Below, in pieces: positions 25,987-33,581 of a DNA stretch of 43,151 bases. The first letter of the stretch is position 1. Every line of letters begins with the position of its first letter. Where the stretch lies: the NCBI RefSeq assembly GCF_023243075.1, contig NZ_JALKFZ020000191.1:1-43151 (forward strand), written 5' to 3'. Source of the DNA: Frankia sp. AiPa1. GTDB lineage: Bacteria > Actinomycetota > Actinomycetes > Frankiales > Frankiaceae. A program made the translations under genes and the position numbers. The notes below the pieces were generated by a model, which was not told the origin of the DNA, searched no databases, and saw nothing but the letters and a program-made list of their open reading frames with translations.

Positions 25987-26835
25987 TCAGGCCGCCATCC
26001 GCAGCAACTTCAGGGTGATGTCGTGCAGGCGGCGAGCGTCCTCGAGGTCACGCGATCCCGGATCCAGCGGGACGCGCTCACCTTCGAGCACCGCGGTCAG
26101 TCGTTCCCGCCCGGCAGGCGCGACCACGGACGCATGGGCGGCGGGCGGCTCGAGGAAGGGAAAAATCTGCGCGACGGCTGTCGCCACCGACTTCCCGGTC
26201 ACGCGCAGCTGGTCGACCTGCGCGGCGGTCACCGGGGAATGATCATACTCCCCGGCGAAACTTGTGACGACCACCCCTGGGTGATTCACGACGTACCGGA
26301 TGCCTTCGTCGGCGTACCGGTCGACGAAACTGACACCGAGCAGGTCGTTGAGCCGGCCGGCATGCCCCATCGCCCCGACACCGTGATAGCCCCGCTCCAG
26401 CTGCAGATCATCCCAGCGCACCGGGCCGGTCTGCCAGGCGGCGCCGAAGTTCAGCACGACCGGGTGCTCGGCCCGGCTCAGCGGTCCGACCAGCCCATGA
26501 CTGAGCAGGAATCTGCTGAGATAGAACAGCCCGAAGTTGCTCTCGAAGCCGTCGACGGTCTGCACCCGGGCCGACCGGTGGTACCTCGCGCCGAGCACCA
26601 GCACGTCGAGCACCGGATATCGCTGCGCGATCCACTCGGCCAGGCGACGGTTCTCCGCGACCTCGCTCAGGTCGGCGCTCAGGAAATGAGCCCGCTCGCC
26701 GATGCCCGCGAAAGCTCGGCCCTTCCGCTCGCTGCGCCCGATGACGAGCACCTCATAACCCCGGCGCAGGTACTCCTCGGCGAGCCCGCGGCCGATGCCG
26801 TCGGTACCACCCGTGATCACTGCGACCGCCACCAC
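25987..26835 (-). CDS. Divergent SDR-family protein lacking the YxxxK dyad
   Basis: About 282 residues with a classic Rossmann start (ITGGTDGIG, residues 7-15), the NHPGVVVTSF motif near 184 and the WDDLQ segment (141-145) of retinol-dehydrogenase-like SDRs. Where these proteins have YGQSKLAN, this one has AMGHAGRLN (155-163): the catalytic Tyr is Met156 and the Lys is Gly160. The Ser position also reads NFGAAW rather than a Ser. NAD(P) binding looks possible, but ordinary SDR catalysis does not. GTG 26835 is preceded by GGAG; a start at 26868 is possible. It lies behind the MarR gene, with a large palindrome between them, so it is likely the regulator's target. Confidence 0.8.
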   Translation of the reverse strand: MVAVAVITGGTDGIGRGLAEEYLRRGYEVLVIGRSERKGRAFAGIGERAHFLSADLSEVAENRRLAEWIAQRYPVLDVLVLGARYHRSARVQTVDGFESNFGLFYLSRFLLSHGLVGPLSRAEHPVVLNFGAAWQTGPVRWDDLQLERGYHGVGAMGHAGRLNDLLGVSFVDRYADEGIRYVVNHPGVVVTSFAGEYDHSPVTAAQVDQLRVTGKSVATAVAQIFPFLEPPAAHASVVAPAGRERLTAVLEGERVPLDPGSRDLEDARRLHDITLKLLRMAA

Positions 26836-26886
26836 CGCTTCTCCATTTCCACCTGGGACCCGTTCCACCAGGCGGACACGGCTCCA

Positions 26887-26924
26887 CGCATCGGATACTT
26901 TGAACTATCAAAGTATCCGATGCG
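26887..26924. promoter_or_regulatory. Perfect 17-bp-arm palindrome, probable MarR operator
   Basis: The arms CGCATCGGATACTTTGA (26887-26903) and its exact complement (26908-26924) flank the 4-base centre ACTA. The core TTTGA-N4-TCAAA is AT-rich in otherwise very GC-rich DNA and resembles MarR-family operators. It lies 15 bases after the MarR stop and 52 bases before the SDR start. It would allow the regulator to control the SDR gene from a local promoter. A transcript hairpin is the alternative. Confidence 0.75.
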
Positions 26925-26939
26925 GGACGAAAGAAGAAG

Positions 26940-27569
26940 TCAGCGCGGGGCCGCTTCGTCCGTGGCGCCGAGCCCGAGTTGCTCGGCCAGCCCGGCGAGC
27001 ATGTGCTCATGGATGCGCAACAGCACGTCGGCGGCCTGGTCAAGCCGGTCGTCGGGCACATCGGCGAACACCGCCCGCAGAAGCACGTGCCGTGCTGCGC
27101 GCACCCTCTCGACCGTCGCGCGTCCCTGCGGTGTGATGGCGATCAGGCTCGCGCGGCGGTCTCCTAGCACGGGGATCGTCTGGACGAGGTGGTTCTCGCG
27201 CAGCCGGCGCAGCTGCAGCGAGACCGTGGAGACATCGACCTGCATGCACTCGGCGATCACAGAGATCCGCAACGGCTCCACAAGACCGAAGAACTCCAGC
27301 AGCCGCAACTCACTCGGCGCCAGCTCGCAGCCCGAGCTCTGGGCGATCTCCCTACGGATGTGCCGGCTCTCGCTCCACCGCACCAGCGCCGAAACCCCCA
27401 CCTCCAGCCGCTCCAGCGCCGTCACACCTGGTCGCGCGGATCCCGACGGCACGGTCATCGGCAGCTCGGTGCCCGACGGCACCGCTTCCGACGGCGCTGC
27501 TTCCGACGGCGTGGCGTTCGGCGACGCAGAGGCGGATGTGCCGGCCCGAGACGGCTGCGCGGAACCCAT
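26940..27569 (-). CDS. MarR-family transcriptional regulator
   Basis: About 209 residues. The winged helix is clear: APSELRLLEFFGLVEPLRIS, the recognition region VDVSTVSLQLRRLRENHLVQ and the wing GDRRASLIAITPQG. MarR proteins act as dimers on palindromes and are often released by small aromatic or oxidant ligands; the ligand here is unknown. The first 45 residues are a low-complexity Pro/Ser/Glu stretch with repeated PSEA units, so the true start may be ATG 27458 (172 residues), closer to family length. No good ribosome site distinguishes the two. The gene is followed by a 38-base palindrome and then the SDR gene on the same strand. Confidence 0.85.
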   Translation of the reverse strand: MGSAQPSRAGTSASASPNATPSEAAPSEAVPSGTELPMTVPSGSARPGVTALERLEVGVSALVRWSESRHIRREIAQSSGCELAPSELRLLEFFGLVEPLRISVIAECMQVDVSTVSLQLRRLRENHLVQTIPVLGDRRASLIAITPQGRATVERVRAARHVLLRAVFADVPDDRLDQAADVLLRIHEHMLAGLAEQLGLGATDEAAPR

Positions 27570-27711
27570 CACGCCAGGCTAGTCCCGTTGTCCGCACATG
27601 CAGCCGCCAGCCGACCCGCATCCGTCACCGAGAGCACCCAAAAGCACTCCCGGTACCCAGGTCGGCACACCGGACACCAGCCCACTGCGCAAAGCGGGCG
27701 GCGCTCGCGGC

Positions 27712-28887
27712 TCAGACGCGGTAGAGCTTGGCGCCGTTCTCGCCCATGACCTTGCGCTGGGTCTCGGGGCGCAGGGTGGCGATCGTCTCGGCGACGATCT
27801 CGAGCGGGTTCGGGTGCAGGCTGGTCGGGTGCGGGAAGTCCGTCTCGAACATGATGTTGTCCTCGCCGATCTGGTCGATGAGGTGCTGCAGGTCGCCTCG
27901 GCCGGTCTCGAACCAGAAGGTCGCGTACCAGTTGTCCCGGAAGTACTCGGACGGGAGCTTGTTCAGCTTGTCGGTCCAGGCGGGCGCGTTCTCCTTCAGC
28001 TCGTAGTCCATCGCCTCGAGCATGAACGGAATCCAGCCGATGCCGCTCTCGACCGAGACCATCTTGAGGTTGGGGTGCCGGTCGAATATCCCGGAATACG
28101 CGCTGTTGAGCAGAAGCCGCGAGTTGTTCTGGAACAGGGAGGCGCCGCCGATCGCGGGCTTGACGTAGTCGTCCTGGCTCGGCCAGAAGGTCGTGCCGAA
28201 GTAGACGAGTGACGTCTGGCTGGCGCCGATGTGGAAGTGGACGGGCAGGTTGAGCCCGGCGCAGACCGCCCAGAACGGGTCCCAGGCCGGGTCGCCAAGG
28301 TCGGGCGAGCCGGAGTCCTGCGGGTCGGCGGTCATGTTGACCCCGCGCGCGCCCATGGCGGCGCAGCGCTCGGCCTCGCGGACGCAGGACGCGATGTCCC
28401 ATGCCGGCATGATCGGCATGGGCAGCAGCCGGTTGCCCGACTGCTCCTGCACCTCGGCCATCGCGTCGTTGTAGAGCTCGATGCACAGGCGCAGGATCAC
28501 CTCGTCCTTGACCGAGTTCCGCAGGTTCTGCCCGCCGATGCCGATCTCGTTCGGGTAGAGGACCTGGGTGTAGATGCCCAGCTCGTCCATCAGGCGCAGG
28601 CGCTCCACCGGGTTCCACGCGGCGGGATGCACGTCGTTGATCGTCCACGACCCGCCCTGGGAGGCCCTGAACGGATGCTTCTTGCCGTCGTGATCGATGG
28701 TGCCACCGGAGCCCGCCTTGCCGAACGTCCGGCCGTCGACCACCCACATGTCCACGCCGTCGATGTGCTCGACGTGGGGCACCCGGTCCTCATAGCCCTT
28801 CGGGGCCCGCTCGGTGAACAGGTCATGGCGCTCGGTCATGTGCGCGTCCGCGTCGAGCACGCGCAGGTTTTCAGCCAGCTTGACCAT
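27712..28887 (-). CDS. Amidohydrolase-2 family metal-dependent hydrolase
   Basis: A 391-residue amidohydrolase-2 (ACMSD-like/TIM-barrel) protein. The metal site is seen in DADAH (Asp12-Ala-Asp14-Ala-His16), HFHIGAS (a later His ligand) and FETDFPH near the C-terminus. Members decarboxylate or hydrolyse ring-cleavage acids, and actinobacteria hold many uncharacterised paralogues next to CoA catabolic genes. ATG 28887 has a strong AGGAGG site 7 bases upstream; the longer reading would cross the promoter. It is divergent from a GntR regulator whose probable operator overlaps this gene's -10 box, so the regulator likely controls it. Substrate unknown. Confidence 0.85.
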   Translation of the reverse strand: MVKLAENLRVLDADAHMTERHDLFTERAPKGYEDRVPHVEHIDGVDMWVVDGRTFGKAGSGGTIDHDGKKHPFRASQGGSWTINDVHPAAWNPVERLRLMDELGIYTQVLYPNEIGIGGQNLRNSVKDEVILRLCIELYNDAMAEVQEQSGNRLLPMPIMPAWDIASCVREAERCAAMGARGVNMTADPQDSGSPDLGDPAWDPFWAVCAGLNLPVHFHIGASQTSLVYFGTTFWPSQDDYVKPAIGGASLFQNNSRLLLNSAYSGIFDRHPNLKMVSVESGIGWIPFMLEAMDYELKENAPAWTDKLNKLPSEYFRDNWYATFWFETGRGDLQHLIDQIGEDNIMFETDFPHPTSLHPNPLEIVAETIATLRPETQRKVMGENGAKLYRV

Positions 28888-28928
28888 CCGTAGCCTCCTT
28901 GCGTCCACCCCGATCACTTGCCAGATCA

Positions 28929-28944
28929 GAGTGAACGTACACTC
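28929..28944. promoter_or_regulatory. Near-perfect palindrome overlapping the amidohydrolase -10 box (probable GntR operator)
   Basis: GAGTGAACGTACACTC has arms GAGTG/CACTC and an ACGT centre, with one mismatched pair. It covers the minus-strand -10 box. A longer inverted pair, TTGCCAG (28918-28924) and CTGGCAA (28956-28962), brackets it. The divergent regulator gene next door is the natural candidate to bind here. Confidence 0.6.
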
Positions 28945-28962
28945 ACATGTGACCGCTGGCAA
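28934..28962 (-). promoter_or_regulatory. Amidohydrolase promoter
   Basis: On the minus strand TTGCCA (28957-28962) and TACGTT (28934-28939) are 17 bases apart, about 47 bases before the ATG at 28887. An AT-only stretch just upstream (28961-28978), rare in this DNA, could act as an UP-like element. Confidence 0.6.
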
Positions 28963-29013
28963 TTTTTTATTTTTTATTTGACCGGGTTGACAGGCCGTGG
29001 CCACGATGGCGCG

Positions 29014-29808
29014 ATGGGTACTTCATCCGTGCCGCAGCGGACGAAGACGAGCGCGGTCGTCGTCGAGTACGTGCAGCGGGAGATCTTCGAGGGACGCCTG
29101 CGCTGCGGGGACCGGATCTACGTCGAGCGCCTCGCCGCCGCGCTCGACGTGAGCCCAACCCCGGTCCGGGAGGCCCTGGTGCTGCTCGAACGGGACGGCC
29201 TGGTGTCCGCGCAGGTGCACCGGGCGACCTTCGTGCAGCACTTCGACGCGCGGACGCTGCGCGCGGACTTCCACGTCCTCGGCCTGCTCGGCGGGGTGGC
29301 CGCTGCCCGCGTCGCGCTGGACCGCGACCCGCGGGTGCTCGAGGCGCTGACGAGCCTGCTCGCCGAGCTCGCAAGCAGCGGCGATCTGGTGGCGCGCCGC
29401 CAGGACGTGGCCGGCGAGATCCTCCGGCTGCAGAACCGGGCCGGTGCGACTCCACGGCTGCGCGCCGAACTGCACGGCTACGGCGGGTTTCTCGGCTGGG
29501 CCGCGGCCCAGTGCGACCGCCGCGGCCACGCCGAGATCGTCGAGGCACACCGCCGGGTCATCGAGGCGATCGTCGCCGGTGACCCCCGGCTGGCCTCCCG
29601 GACACGGCTCGCGGACGCCACCGCCGTCGCGGAACAGGTCGTCGGCGAGCTGACCCGGCGCGGCGTGCTGCGCGCCGACGGTACGAACTCGGCGGTCAGC
29701 CCGGAACCGAACGCGGGAGCCAGCGCCATGCCCGCGGAGCTCCTCGACGGCGAGATCCAGGCCACTCCGCGCCGCCGTCCCGCCTCCCAGGACCAGTTGA
29801 TCGACTGA
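29014..29808 (+). CDS. GntR-family regulator (FadR-like)
   Basis: A 264-residue regulator. The N-terminal winged helix is clear (YVQREIFEGRLRCGDRIYVERLAAALDVSP-type start and TPVREALVLLERDGLV, residues about 18-65). An all-helical FCD-like effector domain follows (LGLLGGVAAARVALDRDPRV ... VIEAIVAGDPRLASRTRL). FCD proteins bind carboxylates or acyl-CoAs. The last 45 residues are low-complexity Pro/Arg-rich. ATG 29014 is chosen because homology begins within a few residues; a reading from 28918 would run through the promoter. It is transcribed away from the amidohydrolase and towards the second one, so it may serve both. Confidence 0.83.
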   Translation: MGTSSVPQRTKTSAVVVEYVQREIFEGRLRCGDRIYVERLAAALDVSPTPVREALVLLERDGLVSAQVHRATFVQHFDARTLRADFHVLGLLGGVAAARVALDRDPRVLEALTSLLAELASSGDLVARRQDVAGEILRLQNRAGATPRLRAELHGYGGFLGWAAAQCDRRGHAEIVEAHRRVIEAIVAGDPRLASRTRLADATAVAEQVVGELTRRGVLRADGTNSAVSPEPNAGASAMPAELLDGEIQATPRRRPASQDQLID

Positions 29809-29932
29809 CGGCGCCCACGACTGACGGCACGCTCACGGAGGCGGCCCTCGCGCGGGCGCGTCAGCGCTAGGATGCGAGTGAGCGTTTACCCATCCACGGA
29901 CGCGATCGACCGACCTGTGTCAGGAGCGCATC

Positions 29933-31141
29933 ATGCCGAGGCCGAACTGGCAGCTGCTTCCGGATCCCGAGCCGCAGGAGCGCAGCTACTCGATCGTCTC
30001 GGTGGATGACCATCTCACCGAGCCCGCGGACCTGTTCGTCCGGCGCTTCCCGGCGCACCTGCGCGACCAGGCTCCCCATCTGATCACCACACCGGATGGC
30101 CTGGAGGCCTGGCTCTACCGCGACCGGCTCTACCGCGACAACGGGATGAGCGTGGTGGCCGGGCGCCCGAAGGCCGAGTGGACCCTCGACCCGCTGAACT
30201 TCGCCGAGATGCGCCGCTCCGCCTGGGACGTCCACGCCCGGGTGCGGGACATGGACGTCGACGGCATCTGGGCGTCGCTGTGCTTCCCGTCCGGGGCCTG
30301 GGGCTTCACCGGGCGCGCGCTGTCGATGAACGCCAACGAGGAGGTCGGCCTCGCCGCCATCCGGGCGTGGAACAGCTGGATGCTCGAGGAATGGCATGGC
30401 GCCTACCCGCAGCGGTTCATCCCGATGCAGCTGCCCTGGCTGCGGGACCCGAAGATCGCCGCCGAGGAGGTCCGGCGCAACGCCGAGCGCGGGTTCACCT
30501 CGGTCTCGTTCCTGGAGTCGCCGCACCTGCTCAAGCTGCCGCCGATCACCAACATCGGGCACTGGGAGCCGTTCTTCAAGGCGTGCGAGGAGACCGACAC
30601 CGTCCTCTCGCTGCACTGCGGCGCGAGTGGCTTCGTCCTGCAGGGTTCGCCCGGCGGCGGGCTGAACGTGCAGACCTCGCTGTTCCCGGCCGGCGCCTAC
30701 TGTGCCGCCATCGACTGGGTGTGGGCGGGCATCCCGTCGCTGTACCCGGATCTCAGGATCGCGCTGAGTGAGGGTGGGATCGGCTGGGTCCCGATGGCGA
30801 TCAACCGCCTCGACTACGTGCTCGAGCACTCCGGCGGCGGCGGGACGCCGTGGACGTACGACCTGACGCCGAGCGAGGTGCTGCGCCGCAACTTCTACTT
30901 CTGCATGCTCGACGATCCCGGCACGCTCGACCAGCGCCATCTGATCGGTATCGATCACATCCTGTTCGAGACGGACTTCCCGCACGCCGACTCGACCTGG
31001 CCGGGCTCCCAGGACCTGCTGCGCAAGCGCTTCGCCGACCTCCCGCGGCACGAGGCCGTGATGATCGCCGGCGGCAACGCCGCCCGGCTGTTCCGCCAAC
31101 CGCTACCCTCTGCCAGTGACTGGCCCGCGATCACCGCGTAA
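29933..31141 (+). CDS. Second amidohydrolase-2 family protein
   Basis: A 402-residue TIM-barrel hydrolase/decarboxylase of the same superfamily as the gene at 27712-28887 but clearly a separate subgroup. The first metal motif is VDDHLTE (Asp25-Asp26-His27). LSLHCGAS provides a later His, and LFETDFPHADSTWP the closing Asp motif. Other family stretches are MDVDGIWASLCFPS and IALSEGGIGWVPMAINRLDY. Such proteins often occur in pairs in actinobacterial catabolic clusters. It begins 124 bases after the GntR gene on the same strand, so co-transcription is possible. Substrate unknown. Confidence 0.85.
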   Translation: MPRPNWQLLPDPEPQERSYSIVSVDDHLTEPADLFVRRFPAHLRDQAPHLITTPDGLEAWLYRDRLYRDNGMSVVAGRPKAEWTLDPLNFAEMRRSAWDVHARVRDMDVDGIWASLCFPSGAWGFTGRALSMNANEEVGLAAIRAWNSWMLEEWHGAYPQRFIPMQLPWLRDPKIAAEEVRRNAERGFTSVSFLESPHLLKLPPITNIGHWEPFFKACEETDTVLSLHCGASGFVLQGSPGGGLNVQTSLFPAGAYCAAIDWVWAGIPSLYPDLRIALSEGGIGWVPMAINRLDYVLEHSGGGGTPWTYDLTPSEVLRRNFYFCMLDDPGTLDQRHLIGIDHILFETDFPHADSTWPGSQDLLRKRFADLPRHEAVMIAGGNAARLFRQPLPSASDWPAITA

Positions 31142-31210
31142 GACCGGTCCGGCCGACGGGTCTTTCCGCCTTCGGTGCGGCACATCGGATTCTCGCTCCG
31201 ACCGGCCGGC

Positions 31211-31639
31211 TCACGTCCGAGGATCGTTGCGGCGCGCCAGGACGTCCTCGTCCGAGCAGAATCCGGTGCGCTTTCGTTTCAGGCACAGCAGACCCAGCAA
31301 CGAGCCGGTATCGTCGACGACCGCGAGGCGGCGGCGGCCCGACCTGATCATCTGTTCGAGGATGACGTCCGCGGCGGCGTCCGGCGACACGACGCGACCC
31401 GAAAGCCGGCCCAGCGGCGCGGCCAGCAGCTCGTCCGGCACGTCCTGGCCAACGTCATCCCGGTCGATCAACGAGATCAGACGGCGACCGGCAGTGATCG
31501 GCACGGCGTGCACATGGTCGTCGGCGAACATCCGGCGGACCTCACCGACCGTCGTGGTCGCCGAGCACAGCTTCGGATGCCGCACCATCGCCCGCGCGAC
31601 GGTCCAGTCCGCCACCGAGCTCTCCACTCGAGGTGTCAC
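31211..31639 (-). CDS. CBS-domain pair protein
   Basis: A 142-residue protein made of two CBS motifs: first around residues 13-60 (VARAMVRHPKLCSATTTVGE ... HAVPI), second around 80-125 (VVSPDAAADVILEQMIRSG, RRRLAVVDDTGSLLGLLCLKR). Such pairs bind adenine nucleotides and act as sensors. It lies 8 bases after the MaoC gene, in the same direction. GTG 31639 falls within a 12-base tandem duplication. A second GTG 12 bases downstream is an equal candidate start. Its partner is unknown. Confidence 0.75.
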   Translation of the reverse strand: MTPRVESSVADWTVARAMVRHPKLCSATTTVGEVRRMFADDHVHAVPITAGRRLISLIDRDDVGQDVPDELLAAPLGRLSGRVVSPDAAADVILEQMIRSGRRRLAVVDDTGSLLGLLCLKRKRTGFCSDEDVLARRNDPRT

Positions 31640-31650
31640 TCGAGGTGTCA
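31627..31650. repeat. 12-base tandem duplication at the MaoC/CBS junction
   Basis: CTCGAGGTGTCA is repeated exactly twice (31627-31638, 31639-31650). The minus-strand copy contains the MaoC stop codon and a GTG that can start the CBS gene. The duplication therefore created an alternative start. Confidence 0.85.
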
Positions 31651-32046
31651 GGCCGCGAACGAGGCCCAGGCGGTGATCGCCTTGCCTCCGGTCTGACGGG
31701 TGGCGACAACCTGGATGGCGATGACCTTCTCACCGTTTTCCACGGTCAGGTCACTGACCGTTCCGGTGACCGTGAGAACGTCGCCCGGCCACACCTGCTC
31801 CTCGAAACGCACCCCGAACCGGCGCACGTTGTCCGGCCCGAACAGGTCGGTCAGATAGGTCGCGACATAGCCCGCCTGCAGCATCCCGACGCTGAAGACG
31901 GTGGGGAAGCCGGCCGACCTCGCGAACTCCTCGTCGTGGTGAATCGGATTGAAGTCGCCGCTGGCACCCTGGTAGCGGACGATGTCGGTCCGGCTGATCG
32001 GGCCGAACGCGCGTTCCGGCAGGGTGTCGCCACTGGCGTAGGTCAT
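31648..32046 (-). CDS. MaoC-type (R)-specific enoyl-CoA hydratase subunit
   Basis: A 132-residue hotdog protein with the hydratase-2 motif GDFNPIHHDEEFA; catalytic Asp31 and His36 are present. The family adds water to trans-2-enoyl-CoA to give the (R)-3-hydroxy acyl-CoA. It overlaps the preceding gene by ATGA (32043-32046), and the two probably form the heterodimer seen in HadAB-type and ChsH1/ChsH2-type enzymes. In that layout this is the active-site subunit. It suggests CoA-thioester chemistry in the surrounding catabolic block. Confidence 0.88.
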   Translation of the reverse strand: MTYASGDTLPERAFGPISRTDIVRYQGASGDFNPIHHDEEFARSAGFPTVFSVGMLQAGYVATYLTDLFGPDNVRRFGVRFEEQVWPGDVLTVTGTVSDLTVENGEKVIAIQVVATRQTGGKAITAWASFAA

Positions 32047-32480
32047 GACGGTGCCCTCCCGGTCTGGATCACGGTCTGGCGACCCTGGGCCACGAGTGCG
32101 CCCTCGCCGTTGGCGAAGTCGTCGACGAAGACGATCACGGTCATCGTGCCACCACGCCTACCCTGCTTCTCGGTGACCGACTCGACCCGAGAGGTGACGG
32201 TGAGTTCCTCGCCCGCACGCGGAGGCGGACCGAAGAAGATGTACTCCTGCTGGCCATGCAGGATGCGCCGGACGTCAAGCTCCAGGCCGTCGGGCAGTTT
32301 CGGCCCCGAACCGTCCGCGGGCGACCAGAAGATCTGGGTCCGCAGGAAGGTCGGCGGGATGGGCGGTGCCGGGTCGTCGACATAGGCGGGCGACGCGCTT
32401 CCGGTCGCGGCGGCGAACTCGCGGATCTTGCCACGTTCGAGCGGCATCGTGTAGCCGCCCGACCCTTCATCGCTGCCCAC
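32043..32480 (-). CDS. MaoC N-terminal (FAS1-like dehydratase) partner subunit
   Basis: About 145 residues with the N-terminal hydratase hotdog motif: LERGKIREFAAATG, PPTFLRTQIFW and HGQQEYIFFGPPPRAGEELTVTSRV. This half usually lacks the catalytic dyad and shapes the substrate pocket. GTG 32480 is preferred because family members have about 10 residues before LERGKIREFA. ATG 32447 would leave only two. It overlaps the MaoC gene by four bases. The 253 bases between this start and the toxin gene hold Arg/Pro-rich open frames that I do not recognise and do not call. Confidence 0.83.
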   Translation of the reverse strand: MGSDEGSGGYTMPLERGKIREFAAATGSASPAYVDDPAPPIPPTFLRTQIFWSPADGSGPKLPDGLELDVRRILHGQQEYIFFGPPPRAGEELTVTSRVESVTEKQGRRGGTMTVIVFVDDFANGEGALVAQGRQTVIQTGRAPS

Positions 32481-32733
32481 TGACCCGCCTTCCGATCCAT
32501 CCCCCGCGGCCGCCACCCTCGCACACCTGTGCGGGCGCGGCGTACCCGGGCAGCGGAAAAGGGATCTGGACCGCCCGCACGCCGCGTCCAACGTGGTCCA
32601 CCCGCATGTCGAGCGCCGCCCGGCGCGACCCGGCCCGCGTGTACGACAGTGTCCACCCGGTACGCCTCGAAAGTCGACTTCGTGGTGGTTGGCGAGCCAG
32701 CCCTCGATGTGGCGCGCGGCGCCGAGACCAGCG

Positions 32734-33195
32734 CTATTTCTCCGGCGGCGCGGAAGGTCGCGCGACCGGCACCACGTCCATGAGTTGTTCCAGGCCGGCA
32801 TAGTCGGCGGGGTTGGTGGTGAACAGGGGCAGGCCCTCCGCGATCGCCGTGGAGGCGATCATCAGATCAGCGACGCGGCGGCGCGGTTTGCGTCCAGCGG
32901 CCACGACAGCGGCGGACACCCGGCCGTAGAGCCGCGCCGCCTCGGCGTCGAACGGGATGGGATCGAACTCGTTCTCGGCCCGCTGGAGCGTCTCTGTCCG
33001 CCGGGCCCGTTCCTCGTGTTCGTCGTACCGATCCTGCTCGTCATTGCGGCGGACCTCGTGCGGGCCGGCGGAGAGCTCGGCGAGCGTCACCGCGCTGATC
33101 GCCATCTCGTCCGGGAGATCCTCCGGGGGAATCCAGTGCCGAAGGATGACGATGTTGGTGTCGAGCAGACCTCGCCGGACCGGCTCGCCGCTCAT
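32734..33195 (-). CDS. VapC-like PIN-domain toxin
   Basis: A 153-residue PIN-domain ribonuclease toxin. Acidic residues expected at the metal site are visible: LLDTNIVIL near the start, LAELSAG (Glu), VADLMIAS (Asp) and TNPADYAG (last acid). VapC toxins cut tRNA or rRNA and are held inactive by their antitoxin. ATG 33195 overlaps the antitoxin stop by ATGA (33192-33195), which also sets the start. A stretch of about 20 charged residues (near 52-72, with repeated Glu/Arg/Asp) forms an insertion between the first and second acidic motifs. Confidence 0.85.
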   Translation of the reverse strand: MSGEPVRRGLLDTNIVILRHWIPPEDLPDEMAISAVTLAELSAGPHEVRRNDEQDRYDEHEERARRTETLQRAENEFDPIPFDAEAARLYGRVSAAVVAAGRKPRRRVADLMIASTAIAEGLPLFTTNPADYAGLEQLMDVVPVARPSAPPEK

Positions 33196-33452
33196 ATGCG
33201 CTCGTCCTGCCACTGGTCGACCGCCGCATTCTGATCGGCACGAAACGCGTCCAGATCAGAGTGGGGGGCGTTGCGCGACATCGCGGCGAACTCCTCCCGG
33301 GAGATGAACCGACGCCTGCGTCGGATGGGGACGAGCTGACCGATCTCGCGACCATCCCGGGTGACCGTAAAGGACTGCCCGCTTTCGACAGCGTCCATGA
33401 TCTCCCGCGATCTCGACCGCAGATCCCGCTGGGTGATCTCGGGAGTGCTCAC
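33192..33452 (-). CDS. Phd/YefM-type antitoxin
   Basis: An 86-residue antitoxin. The N-terminal part (STPEITQRDLRSRSREIMDA, then GQSFTVTRDGREIGQLVP) has the Phd/YefM fold that binds DNA; the C-terminal tail from about residue 55 is Asp/Asn-rich and would wrap the toxin. GTG 33452 is chosen because the Phd homology begins there. Ten bases upstream starts an array of three inverted/direct heptamers phased at 10 bases, so the pair should repress its own transcription. The pairing of Phd-type antitoxin with PIN toxin is common. Confidence 0.85.
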   Translation of the reverse strand: MSTPEITQRDLRSRSREIMDAVESGQSFTVTRDGREIGQLVPIRRRRRFISREEFAAMSRNAPHSDLDAFRADQNAAVDQWQDERI

Positions 33453-33461
33453 GCCGTCACC

Positions 33462-33488
33462 GTAGCACCGTGTGCTACAGGGTGCTAC
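33462..33488. promoter_or_regulatory. Three-heptamer operator array of the toxin-antitoxin operon
   Basis: GTAGCAC (33462-33468), GTGCTAC (33472-33478) and GTGCTAC (33482-33488) are exact copies of one heptamer, the first inverted. Each is separated by 3 bases, so centres are 10 bases apart, one DNA turn. It lies 10-36 bases ahead of the antitoxin start, where a promoter is expected. Confidence 0.75.
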
Positions 33489-33581
33489 GCCCATGCGCGT
33501 CCTTCTCTGGATGAGACTGTCGTGGGCGGTAGGCCGGCTGTGGGCCAGGCCGGGGTTGCGGCGGGCGATGGAGGAGTGTGG

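Noticed and set aside
32481..32733. Possible broken gene between the MaoC pair and the PIN toxin
   Set aside because: All frames give Arg/Pro-rich products. No family recognised and no shared motif across frames that would show a frameshifted gene.
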